Source: VXNJ01 sp965249595 (GTDB lineage: Bacteria; Chloroflexota; UBA11872; VXNJ01). From it: a stretch of DNA of 64,000 nt. The stretch is from assembly GCA_965249595.1 (NCBI GenBank), contig OZ252242.1, positions 1,674,001 to 1,738,000 of the forward strand, written 5' to 3'. Under the pieces are notes generated by a model that did not search any database, was not told the DNA's origin, and saw only the letters and a program-made list of their open reading frames with translations. Shown piece after piece: positions 53,255 to 62,980 of this stretch (the first letter of the stretch is position 1; every line of letters starts with the position of its first letter). The position numbers were made by a program, and so were the translations under genes.

Positions 53255-53674
53255 ATGCTTGAAATGAAACCCAATAAACCGGCAGTTTTGGTAGTCCGCG
53301 AAAACGAGCGGGAGGTCGAATTGCAGTCCGGCCCGATGACCCGCATGGCGGGAGTTTCAGAATCGCTAACCGGGTCTAGCGGAATCCATTTGGCCGAAGC
53401 GGTTCTGCCCCCCGGTCGTTGCTCGACTGCGCATTACCACTCCAATTGCGAATCAGCAATATACGTCGCCTCAGGCATCGGAGTCATGCTTTCCGGAGAA
53501 GACCTTGCAACAGAAGCCGCCATCGGCCCCGGGGACATGATTTATATCCCGCCAGGCGCCGCCCACCAACCGGTAAATACGAGTGAGACGGAATTATTGC
53601 GCCTGATCGTTGCTCGCAACACCCCGGTCGAATTAGTAGTCGATATGGATGGTATGGGTCGCACCGACTGCTAA
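53255..53674 (+). CDS. Cupin_2 domain protein
   Basis: This 139-residue single cupin barrel has the first motif in LPPGRCSTAHYHSNCESAIYVASGIG, with His-x-His and Glu as metal ligands, and the second in GDMIYIPPGAAHQPVN with the third His. Such small cupins act as isomerases, dioxygenases or sensors. The C-terminal part ends in VVDMDGMGRTDC. It has a weak ribosome site and no operon partner. Function cannot be assigned further. Confidence 0.88.
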   Translation: MLEMKPNKPAVLVVRENEREVELQSGPMTRMAGVSESLTGSSGIHLAEAVLPPGRCSTAHYHSNCESAIYVASGIGVMLSGEDLATEAAIGPGDMIYIPPGAAHQPVNTSETELLRLIVARNTPVELVVDMDGMGRTDC

Positions 53675-54014
53675 TTGGCCGCTTGGTTTTGCAAAATTTG
53701 TGAAATGCTGATCACGCCCTAGTGCCATTTGATCAAGATAAACTGTGGCGAATTTGCCGGCCTCAAATTTGACTAACACGAATCTAAGGCAGGCGTGGCC
53801 CGCTACCCGTTGATCTTGACGCCCGAGATTCTCAACCGGCGGGATCCAGATCCTCAAGAATCCAACACTGCCAGCGACGGCCCGCCTGTTGCGCGCTTGG
53901 CGTGCAGGGTAACCGCCGCACGCATAGGGCTCGCGCCAATGCCGGAGCCCGCACATCCCGGAGTTCGAATCAGTTAGTTCTTGCCACCATCAAAAGCAAC
54001 GGTGCCAATTGACC
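53675..54014. other. Intergenic, no gene seen
   Basis: These 340 bp lie between the convergent cupin and aminotransferase genes. GAGTTCGAATC near 53960 recalls a tRNA T-arm, but no acceptor or anticodon arm can be built around it. Confidence 0.35.
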
Positions 54015-55325
54015 TCACATTGATCGAAGTGCATCCTGGGCGGCCGCGATCGTCTTTTCGATGTCCGCGTCGGTGTGAGTGGAAGCTAGATGCCACCGAC
54101 CGTTGGATGAAATGCGGATACCGCGATCGAGCATCCCTACACGAAATTTCTGGTACTTGTCTTCGTCGCAGTAGCGAACGTGCTCACGATAGTCGCTAAT
54201 TTCCGCGCGGTCTGTAAACGCCGTTGCGAAGACCGAACCGAGTCCATTTACTCTCAGATCACTCTCGGATTTCTCGGCGACGTTCCGGAGGCCGGCGATC
54301 AGTTTCTCACCGCGCCTGTTCAGTTCGCCATAGAAGCGATCACTATCAGCCATGATGTGGCTGAGCGAAGCGTGCGCGGCTTCAACGGACGCAACGTTCG
54401 AGTTAAAACTTCCGCCATGGTTTACTTTTCCATCTCCCAGCACCTGCATCACGTCAGGACGGCCGAGCAGCATGGCGATCGGAAACCCACCAGCTAAGGA
54501 TTTTGCATAAGTCGCAAGGTCCGGAACCACACCGGTCAGCTCCTGGGCGCCACCGAGTGCCACGCGGAAGCCGGTGATGACTTCATCAAATATCAGGAGG
54601 GCGCTATTTTTGTCACAAAGATCCTTGGCGGCCTCAAGATAGCCTTCGCGGGCCGCGATGAAGTTCGTATTGATGAGTATTGGCTCCATGATGACACCGG
54701 AGATTTGGTCTGGATGTCGCCTGAAGGCACCTGCGAGCGAATCAATGTCGTTCCATTGGCAGAGGACGATGTTCTCCCTGCCGGCAGGATCCATACCCTC
54801 GGACTCGCCAAAAGGCACGGGTGCATCCGCCGGTCCCGCTTGATCTAGAGGCGGGTGAAAGCTGTAACTAACGGAATCAGTCCAGCCGTGATAATGACCC
54901 TCGAACTTGATGAACTTTGGCCGTCCGGTATATCCGCGTGCCAGGCGGATGACGAGTTGGTCGATTTCAGTTCCCGAGCTGGCGAAACGCACATTCCCTT
55001 TCAGCGGAACCGCGTTCCGAACCATTCGCGAGACCTCCAATTCCCGCTCGAACTGGCCGGTATAGACAAGACCGCTGCGGATCGCTTTGGCCACCGCATC
55101 GTTTAAGAAATCGGGGGCGTGACCAAAAAGATTAGGTCCCATACCCTGTACGTAATCGACGTATTCGTTGCCGTCTACATCCCACATGCGGCCGTGTTTG
55201 GCTTTAGCGAAGAAAAGCGGAACCGGGTGCTCGTTTTGCCGAAGCTGACTGGAGATACCGCCAGCGATTAGGCCTTGGGCGTCTCGGAACAATTGCCGGG
55301 AACGAGCGTATCGGTCTAGCTTCAT
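54015..55325 (-). CDS. Class III aminotransferase, glutamate-1-semialdehyde-aminomutase-like
   Basis: The 436-residue PLP enzyme has FASSGTEIDQLVIRLARGYTGR, KFEGHYHGW, the pyrimidine-binding ALLIFDEVITGFRVALGG and the Schiff-base Lys in YAKSLAGGFP. These match glutamate-1-semialdehyde 2,1-aminomutase relatives, but no haem genes are near, and environmental members often transaminate other amino acids. SSGTEIDQ replaces the more usual S-G-T-E-A-T/A-M. ATG 55325 (MKLDRYARS) is used, because the extension to 55379 lacks similarity. Confidence 0.88.
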   Translation of the reverse strand: MKLDRYARSRQLFRDAQGLIAGGISSQLRQNEHPVPLFFAKAKHGRMWDVDGNEYVDYVQGMGPNLFGHAPDFLNDAVAKAIRSGLVYTGQFERELEVSRMVRNAVPLKGNVRFASSGTEIDQLVIRLARGYTGRPKFIKFEGHYHGWTDSVSYSFHPPLDQAGPADAPVPFGESEGMDPAGRENIVLCQWNDIDSLAGAFRRHPDQISGVIMEPILINTNFIAAREGYLEAAKDLCDKNSALLIFDEVITGFRVALGGAQELTGVVPDLATYAKSLAGGFPIAMLLGRPDVMQVLGDGKVNHGGSFNSNVASVEAAHASLSHIMADSDRFYGELNRRGEKLIAGLRNVAEKSESDLRVNGLGSVFATAFTDRAEISDYREHVRYCDEDKYQKFRVGMLDRGIRISSNGRWHLASTHTDADIEKTIAAAQDALRSM

Positions 55326-55717
55326 GGAATCGCCTGGCCCCTCTTTCCGATTGACGCTCCATTTGGATGGTATCCGCACGGTTTAAACGACGTGGCGCTC
55401 AATTGCCATCAGTTGGGATTGACGGTACCGGGTAATCGATCACGTATGGGTCGATAACTTCCCTGCATTCCGTAGGTCATCGCAACGGACTATTGCCCGT
55501 TCGGACACGTCAGTTGCTGCGTCGTTAGGAATCGCAATTGGTGGCAGACTACACATTCATTGATGTTCGTCGGCGTGTCCGTATTTGAACCGATAGCGGC
55601 CAGCCGATTTCCACTTGTACTTCCGTTACGCCCATCGGATAGCAGCCCGGGCGCGCAAACAAACAGCCTGGGCGGGAGATGAATCGAGCCCGATCGGTGA
55701 ACCAGGGCAAAGGGAAT
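55326..55717. other. Intergenic, no gene seen
   Basis: These 392 bp lie between the M81 peptidase (ending 55718) and the aminotransferase start. No gene, hairpin with T-run or repeat is obvious. Confidence 0.4.
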
Positions 55718-57223
55718 CTACGGCGCGGGGTTGTATTTGGCGTCCGGCTCAAACGGGTAAAGGGGCCGACGACGACGACGATAAGTAAATGTGGATAAGT
55801 CGGCAGTCGTAACGCCGGGCGTACCGACCAAGATGATGCGTGAAGCTATCGGCTCATAGGCGGGCCGGGGAGAGACAACGCCTTTGGCGACCACCACCCG
55901 ATATCGTTCCGGCCAAACACCAACCGAATACATCTGCTGCCGCGAGGTGTTGCCATCCCGATTGCTCGTGAGGACCAGCGTGTGGTCATCGTCGGTCTCC
56001 AACACGGCGGTCGCACCGGCAGCAAAGAATCGATATCCGCCGTGCGTGGGACCGGTGTCCTCGTATTTGCCGTCCGCAAGCCTGACTACTCGGCCTTCCA
56101 CGCGAATCGGTGTGCCGTGCATGTTGTCCGTCTTGGCGCCAACCAGAATATTCAGCGAACTGCCGATGCCAACTTCGACGCACTTTTGTACGGCTCCTGG
56201 GTCATAGAGGGTTTGCAGCAAACGGGGCATGCGCATCTGCTGCGCTTCGCGAAGAATTACGGTTGAATCGGCCGATGACCCGCCGCCGATGTTGTCTCCG
56301 ACATCCATCAGGACCACTGGCCCGTTCGTTGGATTGGCATCGTAGTGTTCAATCGCCAGTTCGAGCGCTTCTCTCGCACTTGGGACCTGCGAGTCCATTT
56401 CTGCTCGGCCCGCCCAAGCACGCTGCGCCATCCATTGGGACCGGCAGCGCGCCAAGCCGAGGTTCCCGTCGGCGACGACCAGGAATGACATGCCCATCTC
56501 TTGTACATCGGCGTAGGGATAACCCTCGGCAATCGAAGTGGAAAGAATCCCGGGCTCTGATTGGATTCGCAGCGAGTCAGCCGCAAGAGACTTCATTGGC
56601 TCTTCGCCGGTGAACTGTTTGACGATGTTGATTACCATCGGTGGCACTTCGAGCCACTGCTTTGGAGCAATCTCGCCTTTTGCAGTACGAAAGATCAACT
56701 CGGCGCATTCGAATGCGCGCTGGCGGGCGTCCAAATGGGGATTGGTGCGGTAAATCGTTGCAACGGTCGAATGGTTGACCATTTCCCGGGAGAAATTGCC
56801 GTGCATATCCATTGCCATTCCGATCGGCACTGATGGGCCGACCAATTCCCGCACTCGCTTGGCTACCTCACCGTCGACATCCGGATATTCCTCAGAGACC
56901 GCGGCGCCATGGTTGGCCAGGAGTACACCATCCCAAGGCCCGTTATCCTGCAGAAGGCCGATCATTTCGCCGACGATCTGATCGAATGCTTCCTTGGTGA
57001 TGATGCCGATGGGGCCGGCGCGGGCGTGGATCAGCGGAACAGCGTCAAATCCAATTTCATGGGACGCCTGTAGGAAACCTGCCACGCTGGCCTGGGAGCC
57101 TCCGAAGACTTCGATGATTTCGTCGCCGCGCAGTACCCCTTCTTCCTCGAATCTGGCGTAATCGGCGGGCACCGAAGAGAAGGTATTGGTCTCGTGCGAA
57201 ATTCCGAGAACGGCGAATCTCAT
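55718..57223 (-). CDS. M81 family (MlrC-like) metallopeptidase
   Basis: The 501-residue protein starts MRFAVLGISHETNTFSSVPADY, the hallmark of the family named after the microcystin-degrading MlrC. LLANHGAAVSE, IGMAMDMHGNFS and TNPHLDARQRAFECAEL supply likely zinc ligands, and VVLMDVGDNIGGGSSADST opens the C-terminal domain. Most environmental members occur far from microcystin genes and are thought to cleave small peptides or amides; the substrate here is unknown. The ATG at 57223 is preferred to a frame start at 57247. Confidence 0.92.
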   Translation of the reverse strand: MRFAVLGISHETNTFSSVPADYARFEEEGVLRGDEIIEVFGGSQASVAGFLQASHEIGFDAVPLIHARAGPIGIITKEAFDQIVGEMIGLLQDNGPWDGVLLANHGAAVSEEYPDVDGEVAKRVRELVGPSVPIGMAMDMHGNFSREMVNHSTVATIYRTNPHLDARQRAFECAELIFRTAKGEIAPKQWLEVPPMVINIVKQFTGEEPMKSLAADSLRIQSEPGILSTSIAEGYPYADVQEMGMSFLVVADGNLGLARCRSQWMAQRAWAGRAEMDSQVPSAREALELAIEHYDANPTNGPVVLMDVGDNIGGGSSADSTVILREAQQMRMPRLLQTLYDPGAVQKCVEVGIGSSLNILVGAKTDNMHGTPIRVEGRVVRLADGKYEDTGPTHGGYRFFAAGATAVLETDDDHTLVLTSNRDGNTSRQQMYSVGVWPERYRVVVAKGVVSPRPAYEPIASRIILVGTPGVTTADLSTFTYRRRRRPLYPFEPDAKYNPAP

Positions 57224-57406
57224 CTGGCGCCTAATCCGTGGCAGCACTGGCAGGGATAGTGGTTACCGCGGATCGGTAACCTATTGGCGTGATTGCGATC
57301 AAATTGCACTATCTTTTCTGTATGCCTAGCACCACCGGCGACCATTCCGCCGTTTCCCGAACGGCAGGACATGGGTTTGCCCGGAGGCAATGGTCTAACT
57401 TCCAAT

Positions 57407-59002
57407 TCATTGTGCGTGGTTGAGCGTGGCGGTGTAGGTTCCGACATTGCCGGCGCTGTCATACGGGGTTCCAACTTCCATGTAGTACAACCCGGCCGGG
57501 AACTGATCCAATAGCAACTCCTGCGGTCCATTGCGGGCGTAGGCGAACAGATGCCCGTTGACATCCCAGACAAACCAGATGCCGACCCCGCTCGGGCCGT
57601 CGCGCACCGTCAGCTCGTAGAGCCCCTCATCTTCAATCTCGAATCGGAATACGTCGCGATCGTCTAGCATCTCGATGCCGCGGCGCGGACGCAGGGCGTT
57701 GTCGCCGCTGCCATAGAAGGGAGCCCAATCCCAGGGGTTCAGTCCCGGATCGTGGGGAGAAACATCCGAGTCGATATAGGCCTCGATCGATTGGCCGGGG
57801 CGCAGCGTGACCCCGCGATCGGTCCGATAGTCGTCGGCGTGGTCATCAAGCCTGATCGAGAGGGTGTAGTGTCCGGTCCCCCAACGGTCCTGATTCCCGG
57901 TTCCGACGGCAATCGCAAAACGTCCGTCGGCATCTGGCACAAAGAAGGCGCGGGCAAAGTTGTTGATGAATCCGCCGTAGTCGTGTTCCTTGAGAACTCT
58001 CTCTCCCTGCGCATTTACGATTTCCAGGATGCTCGGGTCGATCAGGTGGTCATCCACGAACGCTACCCCGGCGCCGGGTCTGTGCTCTTCGACATCTTCA
58101 AATGCCATCCGCGAAACCAGCTCGATGATGTACGGCTGGCCGCCTTCGGCGCTAAAGACGAACCAGTCCCGACCGCCGTCCTGGGCTGTCAGTTCGCCGT
58201 GCACGCGATTGGCAACACCCACCGAAATTGGGTCTATCGGCTCGACTCGGAAGATGCCCGAAAGGGCATAGAAGGGCGCCTGAGCGTCCCAGCGCAGACT
58301 TCGGCCCGAATCGAACTCGGCGCCGATTCCCGGCATCCCCACCCGAACATTAGTGCCGCCATCGACGTCGGCACCACCAAGCGGGAGAGGGGCGGAGGCA
58401 CCATTTACTCGCGTCCCGGTGAAGATCTTGTCATCCTTTGAGAAGTCCAATTCCCGGCCGTCGCGCTTACGGCCGGGGTCGTAATGGTCCCAGCTGCTGT
58501 CGTAGAGGTCGCTGTTGTCATCGGCGACCTTGGGTCCCAGCAACCAATAGATGGGGACTCCTGGACCATCGACGGCCGGATCGGTCGCGGTATTGGTCCG
58601 GGCGCTTACATCCTCGGTGCTGCCGAGCGCTCGAAAATGCCGCTTGTGTTCGAGCAGGTCGGAATGCCCGGCCGCAGCTTCGCCCATAACAAACGAGTTG
58701 TAATCGTCTATCTCATAAGCCATTGCATCGCGCGTTTCCGAAGTAACAAACAGCAGCCGAAATGAATCGCCGGGTCCGAGTTCCTCGGGAATGAGGCTCC
58801 AATTCCAGGGGACTAGGATCGCCTGATTAGGAGGCATCGGCGGCAAGCCACTACCAGGTTCCTGGGCATAAGCGGGACCCTTCGGCAGACTCAGCGCCAG
58901 CGCCAATCCGCAGAAAGCAGCTACAAAGGTGCGACCTCGGCGCCGCTTTGGCCGGGCCTGCGGACGAATTTTGAAAATTGACCCTGTTCCCTGCATCGCC
59001 AT
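57407..59002 (-). CDS. Secreted protein with a domain associated with marine bacteria and prepeptidase-like repeats
   Basis: The 531-residue protein has a basic N-region (PKRRRGR), a hydrophobic core FVAAFCGLALALSLP and an AYAQ cleavage site near residue 46. Residues about 68-255 carry a domain that I associate with secreted proteins of marine bacteria: WSLIPEELGPGDSFRLLFVTS, DDYNSFVMGEAAAGH, VPIYWLLGPKVADDNSDLYD and ending PFYALSGIFRVE. Two later segments (about 268-385 and 400-525) look like bacterial prepeptidase-C-type beta domains: WFVFSAEGGQPYIIEL, GHYTLSIR, and DVFRFEIEDEGLYELTV with YYMEVGTPYDSAG. It is probably extracellular or surface-bound with a binding role. ATG 58996 is an alternative start. 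Confidence 0.8.
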   Translation of the reverse strand: MAMQGTGSIFKIRPQARPKRRRGRTFVAAFCGLALALSLPKGPAYAQEPGSGLPPMPPNQAILVPWNWSLIPEELGPGDSFRLLFVTSETRDAMAYEIDDYNSFVMGEAAAGHSDLLEHKRHFRALGSTEDVSARTNTATDPAVDGPGVPIYWLLGPKVADDNSDLYDSSWDHYDPGRKRDGRELDFSKDDKIFTGTRVNGASAPLPLGGADVDGGTNVRVGMPGIGAEFDSGRSLRWDAQAPFYALSGIFRVEPIDPISVGVANRVHGELTAQDGGRDWFVFSAEGGQPYIIELVSRMAFEDVEEHRPGAGVAFVDDHLIDPSILEIVNAQGERVLKEHDYGGFINNFARAFFVPDADGRFAIAVGTGNQDRWGTGHYTLSIRLDDHADDYRTDRGVTLRPGQSIEAYIDSDVSPHDPGLNPWDWAPFYGSGDNALRPRRGIEMLDDRDVFRFEIEDEGLYELTVRDGPSGVGIWFVWDVNGHLFAYARNGPQELLLDQFPAGLYYMEVGTPYDSAGNVGTYTATLNHAQ

Positions 59003-59191
59003 ACCTCATCCCTGGCCTCAACATTTATTGATACGACATGCGGCCGCGAGCGGATTCGGAGGACTGAGCGATCAGCATTTGTACGCGGGCGCACTAGGAT
59101 AGACCGTTTCTCGCTGCGGTTTTGAGGCCGGTTGATTGGTCGATAGACTGTCGGCAACTTGACTGCGAACGTGAGTAATGAGGGGACCGCC

Positions 59192-60301
59192 ATGGCCGAA
59201 CGCCGCACCGGATGGGTCTACCACGAGTCCTACCTGTGGCACGACACCGGCCGATGGCGCGGCGGTAGCCCTGAGTTGCGGGATTGGATCGAGGCCTGGG
59301 AGAGCTACGAGAACCCCGATACTAAGCGCCGCTTCAACAACCTACTCGAACTTTCGGGGTTTTCAGAACAACTGGTCCCGCTCAAACCGTGTCCAGCCAC
59401 CCTTGAGCAGGTGCGGCGCTTCCACACTCCCGCCTACGTCGAAAGAATCCAAAAGCTCTCGGCCTCCGACGGTGGTGATGCCGGCCCGGGTGCGTCGTTC
59501 TCGCGCGGCGGCTTTGAGATCGCGTTGCTTTCCGCCGGTGGCACGATAGCGGCAGTAGACGCGGTGCTCGATGGCTCAGTTGACAACGCCTACGCGCTGG
59601 TTCGGCCCCCGGGCCATCATGCCGAGCGTGATCGCGGGATGGGGTTCTGCGTTTTTGGCAACGTCGCGATCGCAGCGATGCATGCGATTAAAGAGCGCGG
59701 AATCGGCAGGGTGGCAACCGTCGACTGGGATGTGCATCACGGCAACGGTACGCAACAGGCTTTCTACGACCGCAGCGATGTGCTCACGATTTCGATCCAT
59801 CAGGACCGGTGCTTTCCGCCCGACAGCGGCCCGATGGAAGATCGTGGCGAAGGCGCGGGCGATGGTTACAACATCAACATTCCTTTGCCACCGGGCAGTG
59901 GTCATGGAGCCTACGTGGAGACCATTCGCCAGGTGGTGGTCCCGGCGTTGCAGGCATTTGAGCCGGACCTGATCATCGTTCCATCCGGCTTCGACGCCAG
60001 CAACTTCGATCCGCTGGCGCGGATGATGGCCCACTCGGGAACCTATCGGGAAATGACGCGATTGCTTCTGGAGGCAGCTGATGAGCTCTGCTCGGGTCGA
60101 CTGGTGCTGAGTCATGAAGGCGGCTACAGCCCGATTTACGTACCGTTCTGCGGCCTCGCCGTCGTGGAGGAGCTGCGCGGCAAGAGGTCAATCGCCGGCG
60201 ATCCGTATGAAGACAATCTCGCGGTGGCGGGTGGACAGGATCTGCAACCCCACCAGCAGGCAGTGCTTGGCGAGGCGAAGCTGCTGTTGGACCGACTCTA
60301 G
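59192..60301 (+). CDS. Class II histone-deacetylase-family amidohydrolase
   Basis: The 369-residue zinc hydrolase has RPPGHHAERDRGMGFCVFGN (His pair of the charge relay), VDWDVHHGNGTQQ (zinc-binding Asp and His), PSGFDASNFDPLA (second zinc Asp) and SHEGGYSP (catalytic Tyr). All active-site residues of the family are present. Bacterial members deacetylate acetylpolyamines, acetoin-related or other acetyl-amide compounds. ATG 59192 behind GAGGGG is preferred to the frame start 59159. It converges on the kinase/phospho-lyase-like pair. Substrate unknown. Confidence 0.92.
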   Translation: MAERRTGWVYHESYLWHDTGRWRGGSPELRDWIEAWESYENPDTKRRFNNLLELSGFSEQLVPLKPCPATLEQVRRFHTPAYVERIQKLSASDGGDAGPGASFSRGGFEIALLSAGGTIAAVDAVLDGSVDNAYALVRPPGHHAERDRGMGFCVFGNVAIAAMHAIKERGIGRVATVDWDVHHGNGTQQAFYDRSDVLTISIHQDRCFPPDSGPMEDRGEGAGDGYNINIPLPPGSGHGAYVETIRQVVVPALQAFEPDLIIVPSGFDASNFDPLARMMAHSGTYREMTRLLLEAADELCSGRLVLSHEGGYSPIYVPFCGLAVVEELRGKRSIAGDPYEDNLAVAGGQDLQPHQQAVLGEAKLLLDRL

Positions 60302-60397
60302 AAGTTGTAGGGCCTAAAGGCAACGCCCAACTCGCGTATCGGCGTTTGCCCAATCGGGATTACGGGATTATTTTCTTTGGCCGCAAGCCCTGCTTTG

Positions 60398-60415
60398 GCC
60401 AGGCCCCTGCCTGGC
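60398..60415. terminator. Hairpin between convergent genes
   Basis: GCCAGGC and GCCTGGC form a perfect 7-bp GC-rich stem over a CCCT loop, just before the stop of the kinase gene and after the deacetylase gene. No T-run follows in either direction, so termination by this alone is uncertain. Confidence 0.35.
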
Positions 60416-60421
60416 GCCGGG

Positions 60422-61423
60422 TCAAAATCCAAGCGCAACGACCCTGGCACATGCCTCTTCGACCATTCCGGGTATGGCTTGCTGGCGCCCGAGATCCGGG
60501 CGCTCCCACGTCCAGCCGATCGACATCAGGAGACGGATCAGCAGGAATAGCGGAATCAGGGAGAGTGCCTCGTCGCTGATCGGTCGTTCGGAACGGTATC
60601 CGGTGATCAGCGCATGAGTGAGCTCATGAAAAAACGGTTCATCCTCCACGTCATAGAGGGCCACGGCCAACTCAAATTGATGCCAGCCAAACCCGGCATC
60701 ATCAAAGTCAATCACGTGTAGGGCGCCCGATTCGGCGATCACGATGTTTTTCGGGTGTAAATCGGCGTGAATCATTGAGAAGGTGTCGGGGCTTTGGCCG
60801 TAATCGCCAAGGATCTTCGCAATCCGATCGCGGGCGCGAATCATGATTTCTTTCTGCTCCGGCCGCGCCGACGGCACTTCCCAGAATCGACCCCAGTACG
60901 GGGCATCGCCAACGTACCCGGGCATATCGAAAGCATGACGGGTGAATCCGGGTGGCGGCTTCCACCCGCTGGACTGATTGTGTATCCGGCCGGCGATACG
61001 ACCGATCTGTTCGAAGCTGGCCGCAATCCGCTTGAGATCGGATTCGTGCGCGATTTTTCGGCCCAGGATGGGGCCCTCGACCCAATCCACCAATCCGACG
61101 GCGCGCGAGGACTTCCCGTCGGGCGTTGGGATAGTGGCGTGACTGTCCCCGCTCAAGGTCCGCCGACCGACCGGGACCCGGATTCCGGCGTCGTTGAGCG
61201 CCTGCGTCCAGATGAGTTCTGATTCCAGTTCGGCCAGGGTGTGATAACCCGGTCGATGGACCCGCAGCGAGTGGGCCCGCCCGGCGGGCTCGACCAGCCG
61301 AAAGGTACAGTTCTCAGCGTTGGAGATAAATTCAAGCCGGCCCGCTTTTATGCCCCAGTTGGGAAGAGCCCGCTCGGCGATTGCGCGCAGTTCTGCTTCG
61401 CTGAGATTGGTTGGTTGAGGCAA
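60422..61423 (-). CDS. APH-family small-molecule kinase
   Basis: The 333-residue phosphotransferase has the APH/choline-kinase fold. FSMIHADLHPKNIVIAE holds the catalytic Asp and Asn, and LHVIDFDDAGFGWH the Mg-binding Asp. The N-terminal LSEAELRAIAERALPNWG and AENCTFRL match the homoserine/hydroxylysine kinase-like branch better than antibiotic kinases. The TTG start lies 4 bp after the stop of the class III aminotransferase, so the two are translated together. That pairing suggests phosphorylation of an amino alcohol followed by lysis (inference). Confidence 0.88.
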   Translation of the reverse strand: MPQPTNLSEAELRAIAERALPNWGIKAGRLEFISNAENCTFRLVEPAGRAHSLRVHRPGYHTLAELESELIWTQALNDAGIRVPVGRRTLSGDSHATIPTPDGKSSRAVGLVDWVEGPILGRKIAHESDLKRIAASFEQIGRIAGRIHNQSSGWKPPPGFTRHAFDMPGYVGDAPYWGRFWEVPSARPEQKEIMIRARDRIAKILGDYGQSPDTFSMIHADLHPKNIVIAESGALHVIDFDDAGFGWHQFELAVALYDVEDEPFFHELTHALITGYRSERPISDEALSLIPLFLLIRLLMSIGWTWERPDLGRQQAIPGMVEEACARVVALGF

Positions 61424-61427
61424 ATAT

Positions 61428-62711
61428 CTAGGCCGGGATGCTCACGACCGACGCGAATGCCTCCAGGAACAGATCGGCGTGTTCGCGCTTAAAAACCAGC
61501 GGCGGGCGAACTTTGAGCACGTTGCCGTGCTGCCCTGCCTTGCCCATCAGGAAACCGGCCTGCCGCAGCCTGTTCATGATCACTTCAGCCCCGTCTGGAT
61601 CGGGCCCTCTACTGGCTCGATCCTTAACCCATTCAATGCCTATGAAAAGTCCGTGGCCCCGCACCTCGGCGATGGGTTCACAGCTTTGGCCGATCTCCTG
61701 CAGTTGATCTCGAAGGTACGATCCGACGGTCGCGACACTGTCGATCAGGTTTTCCCTTTCAATCACATCGATGACGGCTTGCCCCACGGCGGCTTGCAAC
61801 GGGCTTGAAGCGAAGGTGTTGAAGTAACGCGTGCTGGAGCGAAAAGCGCCGACCAGCTCGGCCGATGCCACAACGCCGGCCAGCGGCAGGCCGTTGCCCA
61901 TCGGTTTACCCAGCACGGCGATGTCGGGCACGAACCCGGAAGTCTCGTAACCCCACCAGCGGCCGGTGCGCGCGAAACCCGCCTGTACCTCGTCGCATAT
62001 GAAAAGCCCGCCCGCGGCCCGCACCATCTGCGCCGCCCGGGCCATGAATCCCGGCGGAATATCGGGAAGCCCCTCGTTGGCCAGGATCGGGCAGAAAAGC
62101 ACACCGGCAAATGGTATGCCGTCTGCGGCAAATCCATCGATCTTGTCCTGCAGCTGGCGAAGGTACGCCGCGGTGAGGGCGTCGCCATTTAGGCCCTCCT
62201 CGATCGGGCGATAGCTCTGCGGCATCGGGATCGAGCGGACCTCTTCAGAATCCTGGCCATGGACCCGGGTCAGCTTTCGCACCTCGGTCGAGTTGCCGTG
62301 ATAGGCCGAGTCGGAGCAGATCAGACCACGCCCGCCGGTCGCGGCGCGGGCCATTTGGATGGCGACTTCATTGGCTTCCGTGCCGCTGCAAGTAAATACC
62401 GCAGTAGTGATCGAATCGGCGTGCAGGCCGGTGAGCCTCTCGGCATAGTCGAGGATCCCCTCGTGCAGATAGCGCGAGTGGACGTTTAGAGTCTCTGTCT
62501 GGCGCCGCATCGAATCGACGACATGGGAATTAGCGTGGCCAACGCAGGGCACATTGTTATATAGATCAAGGTAACGCTGGCCTTCAGCGTCGTAGAGCCA
62601 AACGCCCTCACCGCGTACGATGTGCACGGGGTCCTGGTAGAAGGTGGTAATTCCGGTGCCGAGCAACCGCTCGCGGCGGGCGATGAGTTCGGCAGTGGAT
62701 AGCTTGCTCAT
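61428..62711 (-). CDS. Class III aminotransferase-fold enzyme, phospho-lyase-like
   Basis: The 427-residue PLP enzyme has LYDAEGQRYLDLYNNVPCVGHANSHVV and LNVHSRYLHEGILDYAERL, features of the branch with ethanolamine-phosphate and phosphohydroxylysine phospho-lyases. FTCSGTEANEVAIQMARA binds the cofactor phosphate, FICDEVQAGFARTG the ring, and VLGKPMGNGLPLAGVVAS holds the Lys. The coupling to a kinase (next gene, 4 bp apart) supports a lyase acting on a phosphorylated amino alcohol rather than a simple transaminase. That assignment is inference from similarity and context; a plain omega-transaminase remains possible. Confidence 0.9.
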   Translation of the reverse strand: MSKLSTAELIARRERLLGTGITTFYQDPVHIVRGEGVWLYDAEGQRYLDLYNNVPCVGHANSHVVDSMRRQTETLNVHSRYLHEGILDYAERLTGLHADSITTAVFTCSGTEANEVAIQMARAATGGRGLICSDSAYHGNSTEVRKLTRVHGQDSEEVRSIPMPQSYRPIEEGLNGDALTAAYLRQLQDKIDGFAADGIPFAGVLFCPILANEGLPDIPPGFMARAAQMVRAAGGLFICDEVQAGFARTGRWWGYETSGFVPDIAVLGKPMGNGLPLAGVVASAELVGAFRSSTRYFNTFASSPLQAAVGQAVIDVIERENLIDSVATVGSYLRDQLQEIGQSCEPIAEVRGHGLFIGIEWVKDRASRGPDPDGAEVIMNRLRQAGFLMGKAGQHGNVLKVRPPLVFKREHADLFLEAFASVVSIPA

Positions 62712-62980
62712 GCTGAAATTGTCGGCGAAATGACGGTCTGCGGCAATCGCCGGCTTTTAGTGCACCGCGTCCTGGAAGCGTTGGTTTCGAAGTTTCATCA
62801 TTGGGTTTTGGCAGATTCCACACCGGCCAAGCCCGTGCGCCCGAATGAAGGGCGCGGCAAGCTGACCAGCCGAGTCATCAATGCGGTGTCAACGCGCTGG
62901 CACGGCAATCTCTACACACCAGCTCATACTTTCGACGAGGACAGTTGCACGGTGATTGCATCGTGAAATGAATCCCCAGC

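Noticed and set aside
52906..53262. 118-residue plus-strand frame before the cupin gene
   Set aside because: Composition is basic and irregular, it overlaps the end of the methyltransferase relic, and no motif is seen.
53950..53985. GGAGTTCGAATC as a tRNA T-arm
   Set aside because: The surrounding bases do not form a cloverleaf.
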